Source: Halopseudomonas bauzanensis
GTDB taxonomy: Bacteria > Pseudomonadota > Gammaproteobacteria > Pseudomonadales > Pseudomonadaceae
Direction: 5' to 3'
Assembly: GCF_900114735.1 (NCBI RefSeq)
Contig: NZ_FOUA01000002.1
Coordinates: 124,001-188,000, forward strand
Length of the DNA stretch: 64,000 nucleotides
Positions within the stretch are counted from its first letter, which is position 1; each line of letters starts with the position of its first letter. The position numbers and the translations under genes are program-made. The notes under the pieces are model-generated. The model searched no databases. It was not told the DNA's origin and was given only the letters and a program-made list of their open reading frames with translations. Shown here one piece after another: positions 18,151 through 26,854 of the stretch.

Positions 18151-19032
18151 TCAACTCAGAAACGCTCGAAGATGACCCATGAATACCTCCGGCTGATGGT
18201 GGTGCAGGTTATGCCCGGCCTGCTCCACGATTATCACCTGAGCCTGGGCAAAGTGTTTGACGCGGCCATCCTGCTCAGGATTGGACGCCCAGCTCTCGGC
18301 GCCGTACATCAGCAACACCGGGCAGGTGATCGCTTGCCATAAATCGCTGGGTTCCACCGAGGCCACCTCGGCGGCGCCCGTGCCGCGAATAAGATGGTCG
18401 TACTTCCAGCGCCATTGTCCATCCTCGGTCGGGCGCATGCCGTGTTCGCAGACATACTCGGCCAGCTGCCGACTGAGCAGCGGATCATGCTCCAGCAGAC
18501 GCTGTACCGCTGCGGTAACGCTGGGATAACGGCTCGGCCCCCGCTGATCCAGTTCCCGCACCTTGTCCACCCATTCACGCAACTGTTCGCGACGTGGTTT
18601 GGCGTCGCGCCTGGCGCGCGCCTGCGGCGAAAAGCCCAGGCCTTCGATCACGCACAACCGGCTGACCCGCTCCGGGAACAGCGCGGTGTAATGGGTGGCG
18701 ATATTGCCGCCCAGCGAATGGGCCACCAGCGTTACCGGGCGCTCACCCAGTTCGTCCACCAGCGCGGCGAGGTCCGGCACCATGTCGACAATCCCATAGG
18801 CTCCGCCGCTGCTCCAACCGCTGTCACCGTGGCCGCGCAGATCCGGCACCACCACATGCCAGTCGGCACGCAACTGGCTCGCCAGTTGATCCCATACCCG
18901 CGCATGCTCCAGGCCGCCATGCACCAGAATGAGTAACGGCGCATCACTGTTGCCCCAGTCCAGGTAATGCAGGCGCAGCCCGCGGGAATGATAAAAACGG
19001 CTCTGCGGGCCGGTCTGTGCCACCTTGTGCAT
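18151..19032 (-). CDS. Alpha/beta hydrolase
   Basis: A 293-aa alpha/beta hydrolase with the oxyanion motif VHGGLEHARVWD, the nucleophile elbow AHSLGG (S in VTLVAHSLGGNIATH, about residue 105) and a catalytic histidine in EQAGHNLHHHQPE. A cap region with many charged residues spans about 135-215. It is convergent with nirN, 33 bases apart, so it is not part of the nir operon. The substrate is unknown. Confidence 0.87.
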   Translation of the reverse strand: MHKVAQTGPQSRFYHSRGLRLHYLDWGNSDAPLLILVHGGLEHARVWDQLASQLRADWHVVVPDLRGHGDSGWSSGGAYGIVDMVPDLAALVDELGERPVTLVAHSLGGNIATHYTALFPERVSRLCVIEGLGFSPQARARRDAKPRREQLREWVDKVRELDQRGPSRYPSVTAAVQRLLEHDPLLSRQLAEYVCEHGMRPTEDGQWRWKYDHLIRGTGAAEVASVEPSDLWQAITCPVLLMYGAESWASNPEQDGRVKHFAQAQVIIVEQAGHNLHHHQPEVFMGHLRAFLS

Positions 19033-19136
19033 TCACATGACCTCTCAATGATGTTGGCTGCAGTATAAACACCGGGCCGGCAACCACCGCAGATGATGCG
19101 CTATCGGCGCCAGTGATGAAGTAAACTGCACAACAG

Positions 19137-19167
19137 CCGGTAGCCCACCTACCGGGTCTGGCCAGAC
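19137..19167 (+). other. Two adjacent hairpins in the leader of the DUF2780 gene
   Basis: CCGGTAG (19137-19143) and CTACCGG (19149-19155) form a perfect 7-bp stem with a 5-base loop. Directly after it, GTCTGGCCAGAC (19156-19167) is a perfect 12-bp palindrome. Both lie within 60 bases of the start codon at 19196. There is no U-tract, so a terminator is unlikely; an operator or a structured leader are options. Confidence 0.4.
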
Positions 19168-19195
19168 ATGGCCGTTTCCCGATGAGAAAACCATT

Positions 19196-19744
19196 ATGCA
19201 GAAGATCAGCTACATCACCTTATCCCTGGCCCTGGGTCTGACCAGCGCAATCGGCACTGCCCAGGCCTTCAGCCTCAACGACGCAGCCAAACTGACCGGG
19301 GCGGTCGCCGCACCCAACTCCACCGCTGCCCAATCCGCCGAGCTGGTGGGCAAACTGACCGAGCTGAACGTCAGCTCCGAACAGGCAGTAGGTGGCACCA
19401 GCGCGCTGCTGGGTCTGGCCAAGAACCAGCTGGCCGGTGAAGACTACAGCCAGCTGATAGGCAACGTTCCGGCCCTGGCCAACCTGACCGGTGGTGGTCT
19501 GGGAGGTCAGGTTGGCAAGGTCAGCGGTCTGCTGGGCAAGTCCAATCCGCTGGACAGCAGCGCTCAGAATAACCTGCAAAATCTGGGTGATGTGGGTAAC
19601 GCCTTTTCGGCATTGGGCATGGATAGCGGCATGGTCGGCCAATTCGCCCCGGTACTGCTGCAGTTCATTGGCAACCAGGGTGTCGGCCAGCCGCTACTGG
19701 GTACCCTGACCAACCTGTGGACAGGTCAGCCAGCCGGCCTCTGA
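19196..19744 (+). CDS. Secreted DUF2780 (VcgC/VcgE-like) protein
   Basis: 182 aa with a clear signal peptide (to about residue 24, GTAQA). The mature protein is rich in Gly, Asn, Gln and Leu and has the DUF2780 pattern: a helix-rich N-terminal part ending in a GGTSALLGLAKNQL segment, a glycine-rich middle (LTGGGLGGQVGKVSGLLG), then FSALGMDSGMVGQFAPVLLQFIGNQG. Its role is unknown; it is likely periplasmic. Promoter and leader structures upstream suggest its own transcription unit. Confidence 0.8.
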   Translation: MQKISYITLSLALGLTSAIGTAQAFSLNDAAKLTGAVAAPNSTAAQSAELVGKLTELNVSSEQAVGGTSALLGLAKNQLAGEDYSQLIGNVPALANLTGGGLGGQVGKVSGLLGKSNPLDSSAQNNLQNLGDVGNAFSALGMDSGMVGQFAPVLLQFIGNQGVGQPLLGTLTNLWTGQPAGL

Positions 19745-19752
19745 GATGGCCC

Positions 19753-19781
19753 ATCCGACGCGCAGCTGCTGCGCGCCGGAT
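19753..19781. terminator. Hairpin between convergent genes
   Basis: A stem of ATCCG-A-CGCGCAG pairing with CTGCGCG-C-CGGAT around a CTG loop: 12 pairs with a single internal mismatch. It sits in the 47-base gap between the convergent DUF2780 gene and the response-regulator gene. There is no clear T-run on either side, so termination is plausible but not certain. Confidence 0.5.
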
Positions 19782-19791
19782 AATCCCGGGA

Positions 19792-20175
19792 TCAGCCCAT
19801 CTGATGTTCGGGAAAGAACCGTTTCAATTGTTCGACAAGATGTTCGTAATGAATGGGCTTGGGTAGGAAGTCAGCCGCACCGTTGCGGAACAGGGTGATG
19901 ACATCATCCATATCCGCATGGCCCGACGTAATGATGATCGGAATGCGGTGCCCTTCGGTGTACCGCTCATTGAGTATCTGCAACAGGCGCAAGCCGCTCT
20001 GGTCCGGCATACGCAAGTCGGAGATGATCAACGCGATATCCGGGTTCCTGTCCAGCTCAATCAAGGCCAGCTTGGCGTTAGAGGCACAGCGACAGACGAA
20101 GCCGAGGAGCATCATCGATTCCTGCAATTCCACCAGAATATCTTCATCGTCATCTATCAATAGAATCTTGTTCAC
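19792..20175 (-). CDS. Single-domain response regulator
   Basis: A 127-aa protein consisting only of a receiver domain: acidic pair in LIDDDEDI, phospho-acceptor in LIISDLRMPD (about residue 53), the conserved Ser in ITSGHAD and Lys in FLPKPIHYE. There is no output domain, as in CheY-type or phosphorelay proteins. Just upstream on the same strand lies the remnant of a histidine kinase (20307-20480), so this regulator has probably lost its genetic partner. Confidence 0.9.
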   Translation of the reverse strand: MNKILLIDDDEDILVELQESMMLLGFVCRCASNAKLALIELDRNPDIALIISDLRMPDQSGLRLLQILNERYTEGHRIPIIITSGHADMDDVITLFRNGAADFLPKPIHYEHLVEQLKRFFPEHQMG

Positions 20176-20306
20176 CAGGCGCTCGCTACTTGAAAATGAA
20201 TGAGTAAAAGTGACTTGCAGGCACAGTGGTTCTCAAGCAGATCCCACAGTATCGCTTTGTAAAGTGACCACCCTGCGAACAGCCTCAGGTTTCAAGCTGC
20301 AGCGCA

Positions 20307-20480
20307 TCAGGTCTGTCCTATTGGCAGGGTTATCAAGAACCGCGCGCCCTGATGATGATTTTCGACACTCAGCTCGCCTCCCATCTGGGTAATGATGCCG
20401 TAGCTGACAGAGAGTCCCGGCGCTTTTTTACCGTTGCCTTCCTTTGATTTTCGATCCATCGAAATGCGGAAATCTTGTCA
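20307..20480 (-). pseudogene. Decayed C-terminal fragment of a histidine kinase
   Basis: Reading the minus strand to the stop at 20307 gives 50 residues from an ATG at 20459 containing APGLSVSYGIITQMGGEL and then GARFLITLP, the G2 box and last strands of a HATPase domain. Just upstream another frame reads FPHFDGSKIKG, which resembles the F-box/ATP-lid (normally FEPFFTTKPVG), so a frameshift separates the two. The rest of the kinase is absent; stops fill all frames further upstream. The remaining part of 20176-20658 shows no gene. Confidence 0.75.
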
Positions 20481-20658
20481 TATTGCTGACAATCTTGCCG
20501 GGAAACCCAAGGATCGGATGCCCCCCTTATTCCCGGCAGATGTATTACCACAACGTTTCATCGGCCACCATAATGGCCAATAGCCCTACTTCCCTTGTCC
20601 CGGTCCAGCTACAATGGAACAACTGCAATATGAGGTAAGCATCGAAGCGGATGACTAG

Positions 20659-22263
20659 ATGATCGAATACAACAACAAGCGCTTTCTCATCGTGGACGAT
20701 TTCACCGATTTCCGCTCGGCGCTCACCGGCATGCTGCGGCAGATGGGCGTGGCGCATATCGATGCGGCGGTCAATGGTGAGGAGGCGCTGGCGCTGTGCC
20801 GCAAGCACACCTATGACGTCATCCTCCATGACTACAACCTCGGCAAGGGCAAGAACGGCCAGCAGGTGCTGGAAGAGCTGCACCATGACAAGCTGCTCAG
20901 CCCACATTGCATCTTCATCATTATCTCCGCCGAAAGCAGCCAGGCCATGGTCATGGCGGCGTTGGAGTGCGAACCGGACAGCTATCTGACCAAACCCTTC
21001 AACCTGGCCAGCCTGCAGCAGCGGCTGGACAAGTTGATCGCCATGAAGACCGTGCTGCATCCCGTACTGGATGCGCAGATGCGCGCCGATCATATGGCGG
21101 TGCTGGAAGCCTGCGCAGCGGTAATAGCAGCGCATCCACGGTACGCTCCGCAATGCCGCCGGCATCAGGTGACGGCGCTGGCCGCCTTGGGCCGACGTCA
21201 GGATCAGGAGCGCCTGCTGCGGTCACTGATCAGCGAGCGACCATTGCCCTGGGCGCTGGTGGCACTGGCCGATCTTTTGCGCGAGAGCGGACAACTGGAC
21301 CACGCGCTGACGCTGTATCAGGACGGTATCCGTCAGTTCCCGCTGATCCCGGCATTGTATGACGGGCTCGCGGCCACGGAGCTGGCCCGCGGCAATCATG
21401 AGGAAGCCCAACAGCACCTGCAGCAAGGGCTGCGTATTTCGCCCAATTCGCTGCAGCGTCAGGAACGCATGGGCCAGATCGCGCAGCGCAACAATGATCA
21501 TGAGCAAGCCGCACGGGCCTTTCGCCAGGCCGTTGATCTAGGCCGCAATTCGCTGTTTCGTAATCCCGACAATCATCTGAATCTCGCCTCCAGCCTTACC
21601 GCTCAAGCGGGCGACGGAGCGCTCGGCCAACGGGCGGTGGCGGAAATTCGTCAAACCCTGGGCGAGCTGGACAAAACCTGGCGCGACGACCCGGCGCTGT
21701 CGGTGCGTTCTCGCCTGATGCAGGCCCGCACCCTGGACAAGAGTGGCCATGCGACCGAAGCGCGCCGGCTGGCAGAGCAGGTGGCGGCTGATGTCGCGCA
21801 GTTGGAGAGCTTCTTCGATGCCGAGGTTGCCCTGCAAGTGGCCGGGCAGCTGCGTGATCTGGATCAGGCCGGATCGGCCGATGCGGTGTTGGCGACCTGT
21901 GCCGAAATGTACGGCGACGACCCGGAGGTGCTGGCTGACATCGCCCGGCATACCGACAACCCGGACATTCTTGCGGCCGGCTCCCAGGCCCTGGAATGGA
22001 ACCGCCAGGCCATCCGACTGTACCAGCAGAAGAACTATGCCGAGGCGCTACAACGGTTCCGCCAGGCGCTGGCGAGCCAGCCGCGCAACATCAGCTTTGC
22101 CTTGAACACAGCACAGTCGCTGCTGCGTCTGATTGCCGCCGACCCGAAACCGGAACTGCTCGCCGAGTGTGAGCGCTGCCTGCAGCAGGCGGACGGGATG
22201 CCATCCAATGATCATCGCCGCGAGCGTTACCGCAAGCTTCGTGAACGGCTGGAGCAGTTATGA
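20659..22263 (+). CDS. Response regulator with TPR output region
   Basis: 534 aa. The N-terminal receiver (about 1-125) has D13-D14 in LIVDDFTDF, the acceptor in VILHDYNLG (about 58) and Lys in YLTKPFNL. The rest is helical: tetratricopeptide-like repeats such as LYQDGIRQFPLIPALYDGLA, EAQQHLQQGLRISPNSLQRQ and LQRFRQALASQPRNISFALN. There is no DNA-binding or enzymatic output, so signalling is probably by protein-protein contact. It overlaps the kinase gene by four bases. Confidence 0.9.
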   Translation: MIEYNNKRFLIVDDFTDFRSALTGMLRQMGVAHIDAAVNGEEALALCRKHTYDVILHDYNLGKGKNGQQVLEELHHDKLLSPHCIFIIISAESSQAMVMAALECEPDSYLTKPFNLASLQQRLDKLIAMKTVLHPVLDAQMRADHMAVLEACAAVIAAHPRYAPQCRRHQVTALAALGRRQDQERLLRSLISERPLPWALVALADLLRESGQLDHALTLYQDGIRQFPLIPALYDGLAATELARGNHEEAQQHLQQGLRISPNSLQRQERMGQIAQRNNDHEQAARAFRQAVDLGRNSLFRNPDNHLNLASSLTAQAGDGALGQRAVAEIRQTLGELDKTWRDDPALSVRSRLMQARTLDKSGHATEARRLAEQVAADVAQLESFFDAEVALQVAGQLRDLDQAGSADAVLATCAEMYGDDPEVLADIARHTDNPDILAAGSQALEWNRQAIRLYQQKNYAEALQRFRQALASQPRNISFALNTAQSLLRLIAADPKPELLAECERCLQQADGMPSNDHRRERYRKLRERLEQL

Positions 22264-22955
22264 ACGACAACGACCAGGAAGGGCTGGATTTTTCCACGGT
22301 ATTGGCCTCTACCGTCCATGACATGAAGAATTCGCTGACGCTGATGATGCAGAGTTGGGCCCAGTGGATCGAGCGGCTGCCGCCCGAACTGGCACAATCA
22401 GGTGAGCGTGGAGTGATCGAATACGAATCCCTGCGGCTCAACGGCATGCTCATGCAGATGCTCGGTCTGTATAAACTGCAGCTCAATGCCCTGCCGCTGC
22501 GCCCCGACTGGGTGGAGGTGGACGATCTGCTGCAGGCCCAGCTGGCCCGGCACAGCGAGATTCTGCAGGCGCGCCAGATCAGCAGCAGCTACAGCATCGA
22601 ACATGACGAGTTGCTGCATTTCATGGATGAAGAACTGATCAGTTCAGTGATTGCCAACGTAATCAATAACTCCATCCGCTATACCCGCACGGCCATCCAT
22701 CTGCACGCCGCACAGGAGGATGGACAGTTGATGATCCTGGTCAGTGACGACGGCCAGGGTTATCCCGCCGATATGCTGGGCCGCTACAACACCGGCGCCC
22801 GCGATGCGGATGTCACCCAGAGCAGCACCGGGCTGGGGCTGTACTTCGGGCAATGCATTGCCCGGCTGCACCAGCGCAATGGCCGCCATGGTTACATCGA
22901 GCTGAGCAACGGCGGGCAGCTCGGTGGCGGCGAGTTCCGGCTATATCTGCCCTGA
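22260..22955 (+). CDS. Minimal cytoplasmic histidine kinase
   Basis: 231 aa with no sensor or membrane segment. The phospho-acceptor histidine is H20 in STVHDMKNSL, and the HATPase domain has the N box (VIANVINNSIRYT), G1 (SDDGQGYP) and G2 (SSTGLGLYFG). Kinases this short usually get input from a partner; the TPR-bearing regulator encoded four bases upstream is the likely one. Translational coupling (ATGA) supports a fixed ratio of the two. Confidence 0.9.
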   Translation: MNDNDQEGLDFSTVLASTVHDMKNSLTLMMQSWAQWIERLPPELAQSGERGVIEYESLRLNGMLMQMLGLYKLQLNALPLRPDWVEVDDLLQAQLARHSEILQARQISSSYSIEHDELLHFMDEELISSVIANVINNSIRYTRTAIHLHAAQEDGQLMILVSDDGQGYPADMLGRYNTGARDADVTQSSTGLGLYFGQCIARLHQRNGRHGYIELSNGGQLGGGEFRLYLP

Positions 22956-23073
22956 GCAGCCGTCGCACTTATGACCCATCAACACCATGGGTTCTGACGG
23001 TTTGCCAGCGGTGCAGGACATGCTTAGCTGATGGGCTCGACAATGATAACAACCGCCCACGGAGCCCTCGCGT

Positions 23074-24732
23074 ATGTTCGATCGTCATTACGCCGTCTGG
23101 CCTGATCTGGTACCGCACTTTCTCGATCTGCCAGCGACCAGCCTGTATTCCAATCTGAGCATCTCCGCACTGCGCTACCCGCAACACCCCGCCATTATTT
23201 ATTACGGGTCCACGCTGACCTACGCCGAACTCGAACGCCAGGCCGAGGCATTGGCCGGTTACCTGCAGCACACCGGGGTCAAGGCCGGCGACCGGGTGTT
23301 GCTGTACATGCAGAACAGCCCGCAATTCGTGATCGGCTTCTATGCCATCCTGCGGGCCAATGCGGTGGTGGTACCGGTCAACCCGATGAACCGCAAGGCC
23401 GAGCTGGAGTACCTGATCGCCGACACCGAGGCGCAGGTTGCCCTGTGCGGCCGCGAACTGCTGGATAACATCGGTGAGCTGCTGGATAGCAGCGGGCTGC
23501 GCGAAGTGGTGGTCGGCACCTACGGCGATTATGTGTGCGAACCCACCGATCTGGAGCTGCCCGAGGCAGTGACCCTGTCCGCCGACATGCCCCATCGCGA
23601 TGGGCTTACCGCCTGGCAGCAGGCCCTGGATGCCGCCTACGAGCCGGGGCCACTGACCGCCGGGCCTGATGACCTGTGCGTGATTCCCTACAGCTCCGGC
23701 ACCACCGGCAACCCCAAGGGCTGCGCCCATACCCATCACAGCGCCATGGCAACCACGGTCTATCCGTCGGTCTGGGGCAATAGTCAGCATAATGGCGTGC
23801 AACTGGTGTCGGTACCCATGTTCCATGTCACCGGCATGCAGGTGTGCATGAATGCCGCCATCTATCTGGGTGCCACCCAAGTGATCATGACCCGCTGGGA
23901 TCGCCGGACCGCGGCGAAGTTGATCGAGCGTCATAGCATCACCGCCTGGCGCAACATTCCGACCATGGTGGTGGATCTGCTGTCCGACCCGGATATCGAT
24001 CAGTACGACATCAGCAGCCTGCGGGCCATCGGCGGTGGTGGCGCTGCCATGCCGGCGGCTATTGCCGCCAAGCTGGAGGACAAGCTGGGGCTGCGGTATT
24101 CCGAGGGCTACGGGCTGTCGGAAACCCTCAGCGCCACCCACATGAACCCGCCACAGGCACCCAAGCCGCAGTGCCTGGGCATTCCGATCATCGGGGTCGA
24201 TTCCCGGGTGGTCGACGTGGATAGCCTGCAGGAAGTCGGCGTGGGCGAGGTCGGTGAGATCGTATTGCAGGGCGAACAGCTGTTCCAGGGCTACTGGCGT
24301 CGCCCGGAGGCCACTGCCGAGGCCTTCATCGAGCTGGATGGCAAGCGCTTCTTCCGCACCGGTGATCTGGGCTACTACGACGAAGAAGGTTATTTCTTTC
24401 TGGTCGATAGGGTCAAGCGGATGATCAACGCCTCGGGCTACAAGGTCTGGCCGGCGGAAGTGGAATCGCTGTTGTACAGCCATCCGGCGGTGCGGGAAGT
24501 CTGCGTGATCTCAGTGCCGGATGAGCGCCGCGGGGAAACGGTCAAGGCGGTGATCGCGCTGGCGGCAGGGCATGCCGATACATCGGGCGATGACATTCTC
24601 ACCTGGTGTCAGGCCAACATGTCTGCCTACAAATGTCCCAAGCTGATCCAATTCACCGACGCCCTGCCCAAATCACCTACCGGCAAGATCATGTGGCGGG
24701 CATTGCAGGAGCAGGAGTGGGCGAAGAGCTGA
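23074..24732 (+). CDS. AMP-forming long-chain fatty acid/acyl-CoA ligase
   Basis: A 552-aa member of the ANL adenylate-forming family. The P-loop-like motif is YSSGTTGNPKGCAHTH (about residues 207-222), the aromatic motif is YSEGYGLSET, the ribose-binding aspartate is in RTGDLGYYDEEGYF, the hinge is DRVKRMINASGYKVWPAEVE, and the catalytic lysine is in SPTGKIMWR. It activates a carboxylic acid as acyl-AMP and then acyl-CoA. GGAG precedes the start. The chain length of the substrate cannot be told. Confidence 0.9.
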   Translation: MFDRHYAVWPDLVPHFLDLPATSLYSNLSISALRYPQHPAIIYYGSTLTYAELERQAEALAGYLQHTGVKAGDRVLLYMQNSPQFVIGFYAILRANAVVVPVNPMNRKAELEYLIADTEAQVALCGRELLDNIGELLDSSGLREVVVGTYGDYVCEPTDLELPEAVTLSADMPHRDGLTAWQQALDAAYEPGPLTAGPDDLCVIPYSSGTTGNPKGCAHTHHSAMATTVYPSVWGNSQHNGVQLVSVPMFHVTGMQVCMNAAIYLGATQVIMTRWDRRTAAKLIERHSITAWRNIPTMVVDLLSDPDIDQYDISSLRAIGGGGAAMPAAIAAKLEDKLGLRYSEGYGLSETLSATHMNPPQAPKPQCLGIPIIGVDSRVVDVDSLQEVGVGEVGEIVLQGEQLFQGYWRRPEATAEAFIELDGKRFFRTGDLGYYDEEGYFFLVDRVKRMINASGYKVWPAEVESLLYSHPAVREVCVISVPDERRGETVKAVIALAAGHADTSGDDILTWCQANMSAYKCPKLIQFTDALPKSPTGKIMWRALQEQEWAKS

Positions 24733-24760
24733 TGGCGTACCGAGCGCCTGGCAACCTCTA

Positions 24761-24916
24761 GCTCCCTGGGAACGTCGGGTTTCCTGGGAACGTCGAGTTT
24801 CCTGGGAACGTCGAGCACCAGCTCGATGAAAGGCCTCGTTGACAGCCCCGTGGACGAGCTAGTGCTCGTCCCTCCCAGGGAGCGATTCGCTGGCGTGTCG
24901 AGTTCCATCTCGACAC
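24761..24916. repeat. Composite intergenic repeat with tandem units and hairpins
   Basis: The element is bounded by an 11-bp perfect inverted repeat (GCTCCCTGGGA at 24761-24771, TCCCAGGGAGC at 24873-24883). Inside are three tandem 18-bp units beginning CCTGGGAACGTCG at 24765, 24783 and 24801, a hairpin TCGAGC-N4-GCTCGA (24811-24826) and an 8-bp stem GGACGAGC-N4-GCTCGTCC (24852-24871). Beyond it is another 8-bp stem, GTGTCGAG-N6-CTCGACAC (24895-24916). It fills the gap between two convergent genes. No gene is seen in 24733-24978. Confidence 0.75.
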
Positions 24917-24978
24917 ACCGCAGCCACCGCTGCCCCAGATGCCGGGGGTGAACCCGGTGGGGCCGCCTCTCCACGGCT

Positions 24979-26004
24979 TCAGTCGGCGATATGCACCAGC
25001 TGCTTGCCGAAGTTCTTGCCCTTGAGCATGCCCTTGAACGCCTCCACGGCGTTCTCCAGCCCTTCGGCTACCGTCTCGCGATACTTGAGGTTGCCGCTGG
25101 CCACCTGCTCGGCCAACAGGGTAGTGATTTCCTGGTGGCGGTCCTGCCACTCGGTAACCAAGAAGAAACGATGCTCCGGCTTGTTCTCGCCCATGGCGCC
25201 GAATACGTGGAACGGCGTCTCGACCTTGCTCGCGTCTTCGGCGTTATACGCCGATACGTAACCGCAAATCGGCACGCGCGAGCCCTTGTTCAGCAGCTTG
25301 GCAACCGCTCGGGTGACTTCACCGCCGACATTCTCGAAGTACACATCAATACCATTCGGGCAGGCCGCCGCCAGATCGCCTTCCAGATTGCCGGCCTTGT
25401 AGTCGACGCAGGCATCGAAGCCCAACTCCTCGACCACGAAGCGGCACTTCTCCTCACCACCGGCGATACCGACCACCCGGCACCCGAGCTGCTTGGCGGT
25501 CTGGCCAACCACGGTGCCGACCGGCCCGGAGGCAGCCGAAACCACCACGGTTTCCCCGGCCTGGGGTTTACCGACATAGGTCAGCCCGCAATAGCCGGTC
25601 CGGCCCGGCATGCCGGCCACGCCCAGATAAGTCTGCAGTGGCACACCGCGTGGCTCGATCTTGTAGATCATCGGCGCGTCACCGGGCACGATGCAGTATT
25701 CCTGCCATCCGGAATAACAGGTAACCAGATCGCCTTCATTGTAGTTGGGCGACTTGGACTCGATTACCCGACCCACACTTTCGCCAACCATGACTTCACC
25801 GATACCGACCGGGTCCATATAACCCTTGGAATCGTTCATGCGCGGGCGCATGTAGGGATCCAGGGACAGCCACAGGGTCTTGATCAGGATTTCGCCGTCG
25901 CGCAGTTCGCGTACCGGCGCTTCGGCCAGGACCAGATCGCCATCCTGGATTTCCCCCTGGGGGCGCCGCTCAAGAATTATTTTTCGATTGATAAGGGCAG
26001 ACAT
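24979..26004 (-). CDS. NADP-dependent oxidoreductase (CurA/leukotriene B4 dehydrogenase type)
   Basis: A 341-aa zinc-free medium-chain reductase. It starts MSALINRKIILERRPQG and has SLDPYMRPRMNDSKGY, typical of this family, then GMPGRTGYCGLTYVGKPQAGETVVVSAASGPVG as the nucleotide-binding region. Family members reduce the double bond of enones with NADPH. The start at 26004 has GGAGG about 10 bases upstream; upstream in-frame ATGs do not fit the family. The 176 bases up to the next gene hold its promoter region, with nothing else recognised. Confidence 0.9.
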   Translation of the reverse strand: MSALINRKIILERRPQGEIQDGDLVLAEAPVRELRDGEILIKTLWLSLDPYMRPRMNDSKGYMDPVGIGEVMVGESVGRVIESKSPNYNEGDLVTCYSGWQEYCIVPGDAPMIYKIEPRGVPLQTYLGVAGMPGRTGYCGLTYVGKPQAGETVVVSAASGPVGTVVGQTAKQLGCRVVGIAGGEEKCRFVVEELGFDACVDYKAGNLEGDLAAACPNGIDVYFENVGGEVTRAVAKLLNKGSRVPICGYVSAYNAEDASKVETPFHVFGAMGENKPEHRFFLVTEWQDRHQEITTLLAEQVASGNLKYRETVAEGLENAVEAFKGMLKGKNFGKQLVHIAD

Positions 26005-26180
26005 GCTCAAGGCCTCCGAGCTGTGATGGGATGGGGCACCAGCCCCGGTTCTGCCCGAGCATAAACCACCGGGCACGCTGAACGGGTCGTTATTCATGGG
26101 AATGATTGCACGCCAGTATCCGCCATCATGCGCCAGCAGGTCATCATTCTCTCTAAAACCGTTCAGTGCGCCGGCGACTA

Positions 26181-26720
26181 TCACAGCCCCTCTTGCAGGT
26201 ACTGATCCTTCAACCGCACATAGTTGGCCGCGGTGTAGGGAAAGAACTCGCGCTCCTTGTCGCTCAGCGGACGCACTTCCTTCGCCGGGCTGCCCATGTA
26301 CAGATAGCCGCTGCGCAGGGTCTTGTTGGCGGGTACCAGACTACCGGCGCCGAGGATCACTTCATCCTCGATCACGGCGCCATCCATGACGATACTGCCC
26401 ATGCCGATCAGAATGCGGCTGCCGATCCGGCAACCATGCAGCAGCACCTTGTGGCCGATCGTTACATCGTCACCGATGATCAGCGGATAGCCTTCCGGGT
26501 TGAATGGCCCGGCGTGGGTGATGTGCAATACGCTGCCGTCCTGCACGCTGGTGCGCGCTCCGATGCGGATGCGATGCATGTCGCCGCGAATCACCGTGGC
26601 CGGCCATACCGAACAATCATCACCCAGCTCCACATCACCCAGCACCACCGCGCTGCTGTCCACGAATACGCACTCACCCAGAAGCGGCGTCTTGCCGGCA
26701 AATTGGCGTATATTCATCAC
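26181..26720 (-). CDS. Gamma-carbonic anhydrase family protein
   Basis: A 179-aa left-handed beta-helix protein built from hexapeptide repeats (for example VFVDSSAVVLGDVELGDDCSVW). The metal-binding histidines are seen in VLHITHAGP and TIGHKVLLHGC. The C-terminus is a helix (EREFFPYTAANYVRLKDQYL). Bacterial YrdA/PaaY-type proteins are trimers that bind zinc or iron; activity as a carbonic anhydrase or as a thioesterase varies. It diverges from prlC across 134 bases. Confidence 0.9.
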   Translation of the reverse strand: MMNIRQFAGKTPLLGECVFVDSSAVVLGDVELGDDCSVWPATVIRGDMHRIRIGARTSVQDGSVLHITHAGPFNPEGYPLIIGDDVTIGHKVLLHGCRIGSRILIGMGSIVMDGAVIEDEVILGAGSLVPANKTLRSGYLYMGSPAKEVRPLSDKEREFFPYTAANYVRLKDQYLQEGL

Positions 26721-26854
26721 TTACCCCTTGAATTGACTGGCTGTCGCCATCATCTAATTAGGCATTACAGCCGATTTCATTGGCTGCCAATGGCCTGCTG
26801 GTTTGATTACCATGGCGCCATTGTACGAACCCACGCTATTCAGGAAACCCCGCC

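Noticed and set aside
22969-24483. A 504-codon minus-strand frame opposite the acyl-CoA ligase
   Set aside because: The ligase motifs on the plus strand are unmistakable and the antisense product resembles nothing.
24765-24818. CRISPR-like repeat array
   Set aside because: The three 18-bp units are directly adjacent with no spacers and no cas genes are present.
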